Part shown: piece by piece, positions 28,553-37,858 of the stretch
Layout: every line of letters begins with the position of its first letter
Numbering within the stretch: the stretch's first letter is position 1
Assembly: GCA_964581465.1 (NCBI GenBank)
Contig: CAZOOP010000005.1
Span: 52,652 to 116,651 of the forward strand
From: WJMB01 sp964581465
Lineage (GTDB): Bacteria > RBG-13-66-14
Direction of reading: 5' to 3'
Length of the DNA stretch: 64,000 nucleotides
Position numbers and translations under genes: made by a program
Notes under the pieces: model-generated
What the model was told of the DNA's origin: nothing
Databases searched by the model: none
The model's input: the letters and a program-made list of their open reading frames with translations, nothing else

Positions 28553-29059
28553 CTTTCGGTCGAGTGGCGCAATCGGCGGCCGGTTTTCCCGGTTCCCGTC
28601 ATCGAGCGTGGTGGTCAATTCGACCATTGACGCACAACATCTAGTAAGGTATCCTACCCTATGCCCCTAGATATGGTGGGGTGTGCCATTTTTATGGATG
28701 CTTGATGATTGGGTGTCGCGCGGCAGTTCGGCGAGGATAAGTTGTTGTCGAGTGGTTGCTTTTCCATGTGTTTCGCAGGCGTTTTTAGGGTGCCGAGCGG
28801 CTTTGATGGACCCGGCCGGACAGTATGGGCCTGCTCGCTGTATAGCGGGGTCTACGGAACTGGGTTCCATTGGACGACGGGACGCCGTTGCCGCAACTTT
28901 CATTCATACGGGCGGGTGCGGGTTGATGACCCGCTGTTAACGTTGACGATTCGAGTTGAGAGTACAGGTGAGCGCCGACCTCGAGCGGCCCGATTGCTCC
29001 CGATTTGTTTCGACCTTCCGGTCGAAACTGCTCATGACTAGCGACAGGCGGAACGCGCG
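28553..29059. other. Intergenic region upstream of queE
   Basis: About 500 bp without a supportable gene. A TTGACG box at 28944 is present but no matching -10 is convincing. A short self-complementary stretch, GACCTTCCGGTCGAAA, lies near 29020. Confidence 0.4.
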
Positions 29060-29815
29060 ATGAGCCGACACTCGGCGCCGATCAGCGAAGTGTTCTCCTC
29101 CCTGGCCGGCGAAGGCCCCCAGGTGGGTCGCCGACAGATCTTCCTGCGCACCGCCGGCTGCCACCTCCATTGCTCCTACTGCGACACCCTCACCGATCCC
29201 GCCGAACCCTGCCGTTTCGAGCGTCTGCCCGGCAGCGGACGGCTTATCGAGGTCGTCAACCCCCTCGAACTCGAGGCCGTCTTCGCCATGCTGACCGAGC
29301 TCGAGGGAGTCTATCCCGGGCATGTCCATTTGGCGGTCACCGGCGGCGAGCCCCTGCTGCACGCCGAATTCCTGCTCGAGCTGCTGCCCCGGGTGAAAGA
29401 CGAACTGGGTCTGGCCGTCCACCTCGAATACTCGGGCACTCTGCCCGAGGAGCTGCGCCGTCTGATCGGTCTCTGTGATGTGGTCTCCTGCGACATCAAG
29501 CCGGCCAGCCTCTGCGGCCGCGACGTCACCGGGGTCACCCGGCGCTCGCTGGAGCTTTGCGTCGCTGTGGGAGTCGAGCTGGTGCCCAAGGTCATCTTCG
29601 GCCGCGAGAGCGACTTCACCGAGGTCGAGGCCGGGGTGCGAATGGTCGCCGAGGTCGCCCCGAACGTTCCCGTGATCCTCCAGCCCGTCCACGGCCCCGG
29701 CGGTTTGCCCGACCTCTCCGGCCCGGAGCTCCTCGAGACGCTGATCCGGGCCTCACGGTTCCACCCCGACGTGCGGCTGATCCCCCAGGTGCACAAGCTA
29801 CTGGCGGTGCGCTGA
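29060..29815 (+). CDS. queE: 7-carboxy-7-deazaguanine synthase (radical SAM)
   Basis: Radical-SAM enzyme that contracts the ring of carboxy-tetrahydropterin to make CDG, a precursor of queuosine and other 7-deazapurines. 251 residues. The cluster-binding motif is C34-x3-C38-x2-C41 in GCHLHCSYCDT. TGGEP follows for SAM binding, and IPQVHKLL closes the barrel as in QueE proteins. The start SRHSAPISEVFSSLAGEGP is typical. No other queuosine gene is in the window; other steps must be encoded elsewhere. It overlaps the next gene by one base (TGATG). Confidence 0.92.
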   Translation: MSRHSAPISEVFSSLAGEGPQVGRRQIFLRTAGCHLHCSYCDTLTDPAEPCRFERLPGSGRLIEVVNPLELEAVFAMLTELEGVYPGHVHLAVTGGEPLLHAEFLLELLPRVKDELGLAVHLEYSGTLPEELRRLIGLCDVVSCDIKPASLCGRDVTGVTRRSLELCVAVGVELVPKVIFGRESDFTEVEAGVRMVAEVAPNVPVILQPVHGPGGLPDLSGPELLETLIRASRFHPDVRLIPQVHKLLAVR

Positions 29816-30285
29816 TGGGCGAGTTCTGGCCCAAGCTGCTGATTCAGCTCCGGCGCACCCTGCCCTACCTGGTGCGCTTGGTGCCCCTGCTGGAGCGCCG
29901 TCCCAGCGACGAGGACGACGGCCGCGAGGCCGCCCTGGCCCTGATAGTCGAGGAGCTGGCCGAGAGCCGTCGCCGCCTGCGCCTGCTGTTGGTGCTGAAC
30001 ACGGTGGCGCTGGCCCTGGCCGCCCTGCCTTGGGGTCTCCCGGCGGCGTCGACGCCGGACTGGCTCCCGCTGTCGGTCGCCGCCCTGGGCGCCGCCGCCC
30101 TATTGAGCTCCCTGGCTTTCGTCCTGGCGGGATTGTTGACCGAGGCGCAGTCGTCGCCGGAGGGCTCCGAGCCCCTGGGCGGCGTGCTGGACCAGGTGGA
30201 CCGCCAGCGCCGGCGCTTCAGGGCCGCCCTGCCGCTGTGGACCGTCGGCTTCCTGCTTACCCTGGCCGCGATGATCATCACCTGA
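29815..30285 (+). CDS. Small membrane protein of unknown function
   Basis: 156 residues. It has a basic amphipathic N-terminus, then hydrophobic helices at about 63-80, 88-108 and 137-154, and a charged loop between the last two. No known domain was recognised. The start shares an A with the queE stop, so it is translationally coupled. The join is likely operonic but says little about function. Confidence 0.7.
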   Translation: MGEFWPKLLIQLRRTLPYLVRLVPLLERRPSDEDDGREAALALIVEELAESRRRLRLLLVLNTVALALAALPWGLPAASTPDWLPLSVAALGAAALLSSLAFVLAGLLTEAQSSPEGSEPLGGVLDQVDRQRRRFRAALPLWTVGFLLTLAAMIIT

Positions 30286-30369
30286 GACCTCCTTTTGGCA
30301 ACTCTCCCCACTGTTCCCGGCCCGTTGACCGGCCGCTGCAGACTGACCGCCCGGCTTCGAGTGCGCTTG

Positions 30370-30390
30370 TCCCCACCTGTAACGTGGGGA
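30370..30390 (+). terminator. Hairpin after the queE operon
   Basis: TCCCCAC/GTGGGGA 7-bp stem, 85 nt after the stop, without a U-tract. Weak candidate. Confidence 0.35.
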
Positions 30391-30532
30391 GTCCAACCAA
30401 TTGCAGCCAAGCGGGGTAGTTTGGAATCAGCACTCCGCGCAACCTGGAACATTTAAGGAGGATGACAGCCAAGTATTATATTTTCAAAGAGTTGGGGCTC
30501 AGCTTTCAACGTCGAATGAATGTAAAAGGAGC

Positions 30533-30560
30533 TTGACAGATTCCAGATTAGTGCGATAAT
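30533..30560 (+). promoter_or_regulatory. Strong promoter of the lysine-rich peptide gene
   Basis: Consensus TTGACA (30533-30538), a 16-bp spacer and GATAAT (30555-30560). It predicts a leader of about 100 nt before the peptide gene. Confidence 0.75.
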
Positions 30561-30670
30561 ACGGTCGGATGCTCCGGTTATTCCGTGACGCCCAGCGCCG
30601 CGACCGAAGCATCGAACCGCCGGCTGTCCGGCTTTCCCGCCTTTGGCGCGTGTCGAAAGGAGGTGGGAGC

Positions 30671-30748
30671 ATGCCGGGCAAGAAGAAGAAGGGCACTTCG
30701 AAGAAACCGAGTACCGGGGGTACCGGTACCAAGAAGGGCTCGAAGTGA
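30671..30748 (+). CDS. 25-residue lysine-rich peptide
   Basis: A tiny ORF with unusually complete expression signals: a consensus promoter about 130 nt upstream, AAAGGAGGTG ending 5 nt before the ATG, and an intrinsic terminator right after the stop. The product has ten Lys among 25 residues plus Gly, Ser, Thr and Pro, with no acidic residue (starts MPGKKKKGTSKK). Such composition suits binding to nucleic acid, ribosome or membrane phosphates, as in histone-H1-like tails, but no family was recognised. The whole unit is free-standing between queE and nrdJ. The translation signals argue it is expressed; the function is unknown. Confidence 0.7.
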   Translation: MPGKKKKGTSKKPSTGGTGTKKGSK

Positions 30749-30754
30749 AGCCGG

Positions 30755-30792
30755 GGGCGGCCGTCCAGCGATTGCGGGACCGCCGCCCTTTT
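30755..30792 (+). terminator. Terminator of the lysine-rich peptide gene
   Basis: 12-bp stem with one mismatch (30755-30766 with 30777-30788), followed by TTTT, 6 nt after the stop codon. Confidence 0.8.
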
Positions 30793-30970
30793 GCGCGCCC
30801 GGAGTGCTTGTATTGGATAGCTGAATCCTATCGGGTCATTGCGAACAAATCATCGCGAACAAATCATTGCGAACGCCGAAGTATCCAGATTCCGGCGCCG
30901 AGAAGCTTACGGCGGACTTCGCTGCCGAGGATGATTCGATTCGTGGCTGGATGGTCGGACACTTATAGTT
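30793..30970. other. Intergenic tract with short repeats
   Basis: Contains three imperfect 14-bp repeats of the type AAATCATCGCGAAC at about 30835-30880. No gene was seen. Confidence 0.5.
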
Positions 30971-31321
30971 GGGATTATCACCTGAAACTGAACCGATGTT
31001 GAAAGGACAATGAGCGGCATTTAGAGCGAAGGGGCCGAGAACCAGCCCACGAAACGCCCCAGCTCGACAAGCCAGAATAGTATTCATATCTTATAACGTC
31101 ACCAATAGAAAGCAGATAGCCTCCTTAAGCTTTGAAGCCCGGGATATAAGCCGGGGGTCTCGATTAGCCGACTCGCAGATTTCTGTTTGAAGCTTCCGCT
31201 TAAAGAACATCTGTAATATGCCACCAGGCAACACACGGACAGTGGCAACTTGTGCAGCTATAAGATACATAATTACATGCTATTAGGGATATATTCCTGT
31301 TCATGAACGTGTGATAATCAC
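30971..31321 (-). mobile_element. Divergent family-1 element 1N, perfect 8-bp duplication
   Basis: 351 bp, from GGGATTATCACCTG to GTGTGATAATCAC. It is flanked by TTATAGTT at 30963-30970 and TTATAGTT at 31322-31329, a perfect 8-bp target-site duplication. The ends match family 1 but most of the interior is different, so it is a distinct subfamily. A similar left end occurs at 63887. Confidence 0.88.
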
Positions 31322-31329
31322 TTATAGTT

Positions 31330-31603
31330 TATGACGATTGCATCCGCGCCGCAGGCTAGCTGGTTATAGCTTAGGGTCAATTAAAGAAGCCGCCTGGAAA
31401 AGCCCGTCTTTGTTGGCCGGTGTCCACTGGGTGAACAGAGCCGCCAAGCCGCCATGAGCCTGCCTGTTTTGGTTTGATCCGGTCAGATCGCTGGGACCAT
31501 GCTTTCTTGGCCGACGGCACGACCTGGTACTTCCATGCCGGACAATTCACACTGCACTATTCCATTAGTCGAAACCCCAGTCGCCGATCCCGGGAGTGAG
31601 AAC
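31330..31603. other. Leader region of nrdJ
   Basis: No sigma-70 pair or cobalamin-riboswitch B12 box could be recognised upstream of this B12-dependent enzyme gene. The NrdR-box consensus was not found by eye. Confidence 0.4.
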
Positions 31604-33856
31604 ATGCCGCTTAAGCTATCGGACAACGCGATCACCGTCCTCGAACGCCGCTACCTCAAGCGCGACTCCGAGGGGAAGCCCCTGGAGGCCCCGGAGGAGA
31701 TGTTCCGTCGCGTGGCCCAGACTGTGGCCTCCGCCGACGCCAACTACGCCGACCTGACCCATTCCGTCGATGTCGACGCCTCGGCGGCCCGTTTCTACGA
31801 GATGATGACCTCGCTGGACTTCCTGCCCAACTCGCCGACGCTGATGAACGCCGGGCGCGAGCTGGGCCAGCTCTCAGCCTGCTTCGTGCTGCCCGTGGGC
31901 GACTCGATGGAGGATATCTTCGACGCCATCAAGAACACGGCGCTGATCCACAAGTCCGGCGGCGGCACGGGCTTCAGCTTCTCACGGCTGCGCCCCAAGA
32001 ACTCCCTGGTGGCCAGCACCATGGGGGTGGCCTCGGGTCCGGTGAGCTTCATGAAGGTCTTCAACTCGGCGACCGAGGCGGTAAAACAGGGTGGCACCAG
32101 GCGCGGCGCCAACATGGGCATCCTGCGCGTCGACCATCCCGATATCGTCGAGTTCATCGACTGCAAGCAGGACCTGAGTCAGTTGACCAACTTCAACATC
32201 TCCGTGGCGGTCACCGACGAGTTCATGGAGGCCGTCGAGCGCGACGGCACCTATCCCCTCACCGATCCTAGCAGCGGCAAGGTGGCCCGGCACCTCAAGG
32301 CCCGCGAGATCTTCGAGAAGGTCGTCCATAATGCCTGGAACACCGGCGAGCCCGGCATCGTCTTCATCGACCGGGTCAACGCCGAAAACGTGATGATCGG
32401 CATGGAGCCCATCGAGGCCACCAACCCCTGCGGCGAGCAGCCGCTGCTGCCCTACGAATCCTGCAACCTGGGCAGCATCAACCTGGGCCGGATGGTCCAG
32501 CGCGAGGGCGATCGCTGGGAGTTGGACTGGAAGCGCCTGGCCCGCACCGTCCACGACGCCGTGCACTTCCTCGATAACGTCATCGATGTCAACAAATTCC
32601 CTCTCGAAGAGATCGCCGGGAAGACCCGGGCCAACCGCAAGATCGGCCTGGGGGTGATGGGCTTCGCCGACCTGCTGGTGCGCCTTTGGGTGCCCTACGA
32701 CAGCCGCGAGGCGGTCAAGTTGGCCACCGACGTGATGAGCTTCGTCCAGAGCGAGGCCGCCGCGGCCTCCCGCGAGCTGGCCGAAGTCCGGGGCCATTTC
32801 CCCAACTTCCCTCGCTCGACCTACGCTCAGAAGGGCGGGGCCAAGATGCGCAACGCCGCTCTGACCACGGTGGCGCCCACGGGAACGATCTCGATCATCG
32901 GCGGCTGCAGCTCGGGCATCGAGCCGTATTTCGCCCTGGCCTTCTTCCGCCGGGTCCTCGATGGCGACAAGCTGCCCGAGATCAACCCCCTGTTCCGCGA
33001 AGTCGCCGAGCGGCGTGGCTTCGCCACCGACGAGCTCTTCGCCGAACTGGCCGAGAGGGGCACCCTCCAGGAGATCGACGGCGTCCCCGACGACGTGCGC
33101 CGGGTCTTCGTCACCGCTCAGGAGATCCGCCCCGCCGATCATATCCGCATCCAGGCCGCCTTCCAGCAGTCCGTCGACTCCGCGGTCTCAAAGACCATCA
33201 ACTTCGCCAACAGCGCCACCGAGGAACAGGTCGCCGAGAGTTACCGCCTGGCCTTCCAACTGGGTTGCAAGGGCGTTACCGTCTACCGCGACGGCTCCCG
33301 CGACGCCCAGGTGCTCAACATCGGCAAGGAGGAGAAGCAGAAGCGCGAGGAGAAGCACCGCGGCCCGCGCCCCCGGCCGATGATCACCCGGGGCCAGACC
33401 ATCAAGATGCCCACGGGCTGCGGCACCCTCTACGTGACCATCAACGAGGACGAGGAGGGCATCTGCGAGGTCTTCACCACCATGGGCAAGGCCGGGGGGT
33501 GCGAAGCGAGCCAGAGCGAAGCCGTCAGTCGGTTGATCTCGACCAGCATTCGCTCCGGCGTCGACGCCGTACCGATCATCGAGCAGCTCCGCGGCATCCG
33601 CTGCCCCAACCCGATCTGGCACGGCGGCGAGCAGATCCTCTCCTGCCCCGACGCCATCGCCCGGGCCATCGAGTACTACCTGGACCCCGAGGGCAAGGCC
33701 TTCGGACGACGCAAGGCGGGTAACGGCAAGGCCTCCGAAGACAACGGCAAACACCTGGTGCCGGTCAAGGGCGGCTGTCCGGACTGCGGCGGACAGCTCT
33801 ACTTCGCCGAAGGGTGCGTGATCTGCCTGGGCTGCGGGTATTCCAAGTGCGGTTAG
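31604..33856 (+). CDS. nrdJ: Adenosylcobalamin-dependent (class II) ribonucleotide reductase
   Basis: Makes deoxyribonucleotides using a coenzyme-B12 radical, independent of oxygen. 750 residues. Conserved parts in order: LSACFVLPV with the first redox Cys, HKSGGGTGFSFSRLRP, NPCGEQPLLPYESCNLGSINL with the radical Cys, and APTGTISIIGGCSSGIEP. A C-terminal TSCPD-like domain and a zinc ribbon (CPDCGG ... CLGCGYSKCG) follow, typical of the NrdJ form in anaerobes and thermophiles. The ATG at 31604 has GGGAGTGAG upstream; the longer frame adds unconserved sequence. It is the only ribonucleotide reductase seen. Confidence 0.95.
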   Translation: MPLKLSDNAITVLERRYLKRDSEGKPLEAPEEMFRRVAQTVASADANYADLTHSVDVDASAARFYEMMTSLDFLPNSPTLMNAGRELGQLSACFVLPVGDSMEDIFDAIKNTALIHKSGGGTGFSFSRLRPKNSLVASTMGVASGPVSFMKVFNSATEAVKQGGTRRGANMGILRVDHPDIVEFIDCKQDLSQLTNFNISVAVTDEFMEAVERDGTYPLTDPSSGKVARHLKAREIFEKVVHNAWNTGEPGIVFIDRVNAENVMIGMEPIEATNPCGEQPLLPYESCNLGSINLGRMVQREGDRWELDWKRLARTVHDAVHFLDNVIDVNKFPLEEIAGKTRANRKIGLGVMGFADLLVRLWVPYDSREAVKLATDVMSFVQSEAAAASRELAEVRGHFPNFPRSTYAQKGGAKMRNAALTTVAPTGTISIIGGCSSGIEPYFALAFFRRVLDGDKLPEINPLFREVAERRGFATDELFAELAERGTLQEIDGVPDDVRRVFVTAQEIRPADHIRIQAAFQQSVDSAVSKTINFANSATEEQVAESYRLAFQLGCKGVTVYRDGSRDAQVLNIGKEEKQKREEKHRGPRPRPMITRGQTIKMPTGCGTLYVTINEDEEGICEVFTTMGKAGGCEASQSEAVSRLISTSIRSGVDAVPIIEQLRGIRCPNPIWHGGEQILSCPDAIARAIEYYLDPEGKAFGRRKAGNGKASEDNGKHLVPVKGGCPDCGGQLYFAEGCVICLGCGYSKCG

Positions 33857-33862
33857 GGTCAT

Positions 33863-34680
33863 CCCTGTGGGGCGGGGACTCCGTCCCCGCCGTCGCGGGA
33901 CGACCTAGGTCAGGTGGATTGCGAGACAGCGTCGGGTCCGTCCCCGTGTCTTGTAAGGGAGGACCTTCAGGTCCACCCGTTTTCGCATCACCGCTGTTGC
34001 ACGCAACCGTGATAGCGGTCCTGTGTTGTAGGGCGGGGACTCCGTCCCCGCCGTCGCGGGGCTGCCTTGAGCGGGTGGATTGCGATACGGGGTCGGGTCC
34101 GCCCCCGTGTCTTGTAGGGGAGGACCTTCAGGTCCTCCCGTTGGGTGTTTTCACTAATGCAAACACCGTGCCAATNNNNNNNNNNNNNNNNNNNNNNNNN
34201 NNNNNNNNNNNNNNNNNNNNNNNNNNNNNNNNNNNNNNNNNNNNNNNNNNNNNNNNNNNNNNNNNNNNNNNNNNNAGGACCTTCAGGTCCTCCCGTTGGG
34301 TGTTTTCACTAATGCAAACACCGTGCCAATGGGCCGACCTGAGGGTCGGCCCCTGCGTTTATCAGGGGTCGTCGCCGGGTTGTCGGCGTCGTCCCGGTCC
34401 TGTGTTGTAGGGCGGGGACTCCGTCCCCGCCGTCGCGGGACGACCTAGGTCAGGTGGATTGCGAGACAGCGTCGGGTCCGTCCCCGTGTCTTGTAAGGAA
34501 GGACCTTCAGGTCCTCCCGTTGGGTGTTTTCACTAATGCAAACACCGTGCCAATGGGCCGACCTGAGGGTCGGCCCCTGCGTTTATCAGGGGTCGTCGCC
34601 GGGTTGTCGGCGTCGTCCCGGTCCTGTGTTGTAGGGCGGGGACTCCGTCCCCGCCGTTGCGGGACGACCTCGGTCAGGTG
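33863..34680. repeat. Tandem array of palindrome-rich 224-bp units
   Basis: The unit boundary GGTCCTGTGTTGTAGGGCG at 34396 recurs at 34620, giving a period of 224 bp. Each unit carries three palindromes: a GGGCGGGGACTCC-type hairpin, GGACCTTCAGGTCC, and GGGCCGACCT-GA-GGGTCGGCCC. The left part (33863-34175) is a partly diverged set of the same modules. It starts only 7 nt past the nrdJ stop, so the first hairpins may end that transcript. The assembly breaks inside it. Confidence 0.85.
34176..34275. other. Assembly gap of 100 N
   Basis: Exactly 100 N, a default scaffold-gap size, with near-identical repeat sequence on both sides. The true array length is therefore unknown. Confidence 0.99.
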
Positions 34681-34815
34681 TGTGGCATGAATTAACTGAT
34701 TGCTGCTATTGCCTTAGGCGCAGAGGTTCGAGTCAATTCATCTTTCAGTCCCCAGCGAATGATCGCGACGCTCTGTTTTCGTCATCAAAACTTATCTCTA
34801 CCAGATACTCGACCA

Positions 34816-34844
34816 TTGACACCGACCCTCCGCCGTCCTATCAT
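34816..34844 (+). promoter_or_regulatory. Promoter of tldD-pmbA
   Basis: TTGACA (34816-34821), a 17-bp spacer and TATCAT (34839-34844). The expected start near 34851 gives a leader of about 37 nt. Confidence 0.75.
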
Positions 34845-34887
34845 CGGCCCCTGTCACACAATCAACAACCCCAGCAAAGGAGGCGCC

Positions 34888-36333
34888 TTGATCAAGGCCC
34901 TGTTGAAGGTCGCGGTGGACCACGCCGTCCGCTTCGGCGCGTCCTACGCCGAGGCCCGCTACCAGAACCTGGAGACCGAGGACGTCCAGGTTAAGAACGG
35001 TGCGGTGCAGACGGCCAACCGCGGACGCGACCGCGGCGTGGGCGTGCGGGTGGTCTGGAAGGGAGCCTACGGCTTCGCCTCGACCAGCCTGCTCGACCCC
35101 CGCGAGATGCGCCGCACGGCGGCCCGCGCCCTGGGCATCGCCAAAGCGGCGTCCACGGTGCAGCGCGGCGGTCTGATCCTCGACGAGATCGACGCCCACG
35201 TCGGCTACTGGCCGGCCCCCTACGAGATCCACCCCTTCAGCGTGCCCCTGGAGGACAAGGTCGAGCTGCTGCTCGAAGCCACCGAGGCCCTGCGCGTCGC
35301 CGACGAGATCAAGGTCGCCGACGGCTTCTACCACGGCCGGGAGACCCACAAGATCTTCGTCAGCTCGATCGGCAGCGAGATCGAGCAGCGCAAGGTCGAG
35401 TGCGGCGCGGGAATTAGTTGCACGGCGGTCAAGAACGGCGAGATGCAGCGCCGCAGCTATCCGGACTCGGCCCGGGGCTTCCACCAGGCCCGGGGCTGGG
35501 AGCACGTGCTGGGGATGAACCTGATCGAGAACGCCCCGCGCTGCGCCAAAGAGGTTTTGGAGCTGCTGGACGCCGAGGAGCCCGACGAGGGTGAGGCCGA
35601 CCTGGTCATCGACGGCTCGCAGATGATGCTGCAGATCCACGAGAGCTGCGGCCACGCCGTCGAGCTCGACCGGGTGCTGGGCCAGGAGGCCAGCTTCGCC
35701 GGGACGAGCTTTCTGACCACGGACAAGCGGGGCAGCTTCATCTACGGCTCGCCCCTGGTCAACCTCTACGCCGACGCCACCATCCCCCACTCGCTGGGTT
35801 ACTTCGCCTTCGACGACGAGGGCGTGCCGGCGCGGAAGTTCTACCTGGTCAGGGACGGCGTCTTCTGCGACTACCTCTCTACCCGGGATACGGCCCACGT
35901 CCACGGCGGGCGCTCCCACGGCGCCGCCCGGGCGCAAAGCTGGAGCGACTTCCCGATCACCCGGATGACCAACATCTGTCTGGAGCCCGGCGACGCCACT
36001 CTCGAGGACCTCATCGGCGGCGTCAAGAAGGGCTACTACCTGGTGACCAACAAGAGCTGGTCCATCGACGACAAGCGGATCAACTTCCAGTTCGGCGTGG
36101 AGTACGCCCGGCGGATCGAGAACGGTCAGTTGGGCGCCGTCGTCAAGAACATCTTCTACGCCGACAAGACCCCGCGCTTCTGGGGCTCCTGCGACGGGAT
36201 CGGCAACGCCGAGACCTGGAAGCTCTGGGGTACCCCCAACTGCGGCAAGGGTGAGCCGATGCAGGTGATGCGCATCAGCCACGGCACGTCTCCGGCCCGC
36301 TTCCGCGGTGTGAAGGTAGGTGTTGCCAAATGA
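34888..36333 (+). CDS. tldD: Metalloprotease TldD
   Basis: Catalytic half of the TldD/TldE heterodimer, a zinc protease that trims unfolded or leader-bearing peptides. 481 residues if started at TTG 34888, which follows AAAGGAGG and lies just after a good promoter. An upstream in-frame ATG would precede the promoter start site and add unconserved sequence. The zinc motif HExxxH is present as H251-ESCG-H256 in a typical context (MLQIHESCGHAVELDR). The gene overlaps pmbA, as in many bacteria. Confidence 0.93.
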   Translation: MIKALLKVAVDHAVRFGASYAEARYQNLETEDVQVKNGAVQTANRGRDRGVGVRVVWKGAYGFASTSLLDPREMRRTAARALGIAKAASTVQRGGLILDEIDAHVGYWPAPYEIHPFSVPLEDKVELLLEATEALRVADEIKVADGFYHGRETHKIFVSSIGSEIEQRKVECGAGISCTAVKNGEMQRRSYPDSARGFHQARGWEHVLGMNLIENAPRCAKEVLELLDAEEPDEGEADLVIDGSQMMLQIHESCGHAVELDRVLGQEASFAGTSFLTTDKRGSFIYGSPLVNLYADATIPHSLGYFAFDDEGVPARKFYLVRDGVFCDYLSTRDTAHVHGGRSHGAARAQSWSDFPITRMTNICLEPGDATLEDLIGGVKKGYYLVTNKSWSIDDKRINFQFGVEYARRIENGQLGAVVKNIFYADKTPRFWGSCDGIGNAETWKLWGTPNCGKGEPMQVMRISHGTSPARFRGVKVGVAK

Positions 36334-37676
36334 TGCTCGGTAAAGACAGAGCCCTGGAACTGGTCCAGCGGGCCGTCGAGGTCGGCGGAGCCGACGAGCT
36401 CGAGGCCACCCTCTTCTGCTCATCGCAAAACCTGACCCGCTTCGCCAACTCCTACATCCACCAGAACATCAACAAGGAAGAGGTCGCGGTCACTATCCGC
36501 GCCGTCATCGACGGCGGACGGATCGGCCTGGCCACCACCAACGACCTCAGCGCCGAGGGGATGTCCCGGGCCGTGGCCGACGCTATTCAGGCCTCGCGCC
36601 ACATCCCCCCCAACCCCCGCTATCCCGGGATGCCCGGACCCCAGGAGTACCCGGAGGTGGAGGGCTTTGTCGAGGCCACCCACCGCGCCGAGCCCAGGCT
36701 GCGCGCCGCCGAGGTCGCCAAGATCATCGCCCGCGCCGACGAGCACGGCTTCGACGCCTCGGGGGCCTACTCCACCTCGACCACGGAGATTGTGCTGGCC
36801 AACAGCCACGGCCTGGCCGCCTACCATATCGGCACTCAGGCCGCCGTCAACACCACCATCCTCTCCGAGACCTCGGCCGGTTTCGCCGCCGCCGACGACA
36901 AAGATGTTCGCGAGATCGACGCCGACGAGGTCGGCCGTCGCGCCGCCCTCAAGGCCTTCGAGGGGCGGAACCCGGGCGATCTCGAACCCGGCGCCTATGA
37001 CATCGTCGTCGAGCCCCACGGCGTGGCCGACCTGCTGCGGACCATCTCCTACATGGCCTTCAACGGCCTGGCCGCCGCCGAGGGTCGCTCTATCGCCAGC
37101 AACCGCATGGGCGAGAAGATCTTCGGCTCCAACGTCGACATAGTCGACGACGCCCACAACCCCGCCGGACGCCCCGTGCCCTTCGATTTCCAGGGGATGC
37201 CCAAACGGCGGGTGGTGCTGATCGACAACGGCGTGCTCAAGAATGTGGTCCACGACCTGGAGAGCGCCAAGCTGGCCGGTGTCGAGCCCACGGGTCACGG
37301 ACTGCCCGCCGGAAGCTCCTTCGGCTCCGTGCCGCTGAACCTCTTCATGGCCCCCGGCGAGAGCTCCCTCGAAGAGATGATCGCCTCGACCAAGCGTGGG
37401 CTGTTCATCACCCACTTCCACTACATCAACCCCTTCCTCAACCCCCTCGAGCTGGTCTTCACCGGGATGACCCGGGACGGCACCTTCCTGATCGAGGACG
37501 GCAAAATCAGCCGCCCGGTCAAGAACCTGCGCTTCACCGAGTCGATGGTCCGGGCCTTCTCGAACATCGCGGCACTGAGCCGGGAGACCACACTGATCAG
37601 CGACGAGTTCTCCAGCATCCGTATCCCGGCGGCCAGGTTCAACGACTTCCACTTCACCAGCGCCACGGAGTTCTAG
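36330..37676 (+). CDS. pmbA: TldE/PmbA, non-catalytic partner of TldD
   Basis: 448-residue member of the PmbA/TldE group. It lacks HExxxH but keeps the family core (YDIVVEPHGVADLL, NRMGEKIFG, GLPAGSSFGS) and the C-terminal glycine-rich strand region. It dimerises with TldD to close the substrate tunnel. Its ATG overlaps the TldD stop (AAATGATG), so translation is coupled. A strong terminator follows 32 nt after the stop. Confidence 0.93.
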   Translation: MMLGKDRALELVQRAVEVGGADELEATLFCSSQNLTRFANSYIHQNINKEEVAVTIRAVIDGGRIGLATTNDLSAEGMSRAVADAIQASRHIPPNPRYPGMPGPQEYPEVEGFVEATHRAEPRLRAAEVAKIIARADEHGFDASGAYSTSTTEIVLANSHGLAAYHIGTQAAVNTTILSETSAGFAAADDKDVREIDADEVGRRAALKAFEGRNPGDLEPGAYDIVVEPHGVADLLRTISYMAFNGLAAAEGRSIASNRMGEKIFGSNVDIVDDAHNPAGRPVPFDFQGMPKRRVVLIDNGVLKNVVHDLESAKLAGVEPTGHGLPAGSSFGSVPLNLFMAPGESSLEEMIASTKRGLFITHFHYINPFLNPLELVFTGMTRDGTFLIEDGKISRPVKNLRFTESMVRAFSNIAALSRETTLISDEFSSIRIPAARFNDFHFTSATEF

Positions 37677-37707
37677 TCGGAGCGAGGGTCTGATCAACCG
37701 GCTCATC

Positions 37708-37737
37708 AACGGGAGGTTCCTCGGGGCCTCCCGTTTT
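37708..37737 (+). terminator. Terminator of tldD-pmbA
   Basis: AACGGGAGG/CCTCCCGTT stem with a 10-nt loop, followed by TTCAC. Confidence 0.75.
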
Positions 37738-37764
37738 CACATCCCGACGTGCGCACAACACAAG

Positions 37765-37786
37765 GGGCCGACCTGAAGGTCGGCCC
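37765..37786. repeat. Dispersed palindrome GGGCCGACCT/AGGTCGGCCC
   Basis: A perfect 10-bp inverted repeat with a GA loop, between two convergent genes. It has the same sequence type as modules of the 224-bp array and the palindromes near 47.7 and 63.8 kb. Confidence 0.85.
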
Positions 37787-37858
37787 ATGCAATTGCTCCC
37801 GACGATTGGGGATAGTCGCCCCTACGGCCGGCGAATGAAGATTGGCGTCGTCCCTTGC

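Noticed and set aside
31330..31603. Cobalamin riboswitch upstream of nrdJ
   Set aside because: No B12 box or recognisable conserved core could be found by eye.
33863..34680. CRISPR array in the repeat region near the assembly gap
   Set aside because: The units are 224 bp, contiguous and palindrome-rich, without 25-40 bp repeats and unique spacers; no cas gene is present.
34686..34742. tRNA-like fragment with GGTTCGAGTC and an inverted repeat ATGAATT/AATTCAT
   Set aside because: No complete cloverleaf: D-arm and anticodon arm are absent and the T-stem does not pair over five bases.
34759..34887. Upstream ATG start for TldD at 34759
   Set aside because: It would precede the predicted promoter start site and adds residues unlike any TldD; the TTG at 34888 has AAAGGAGG.
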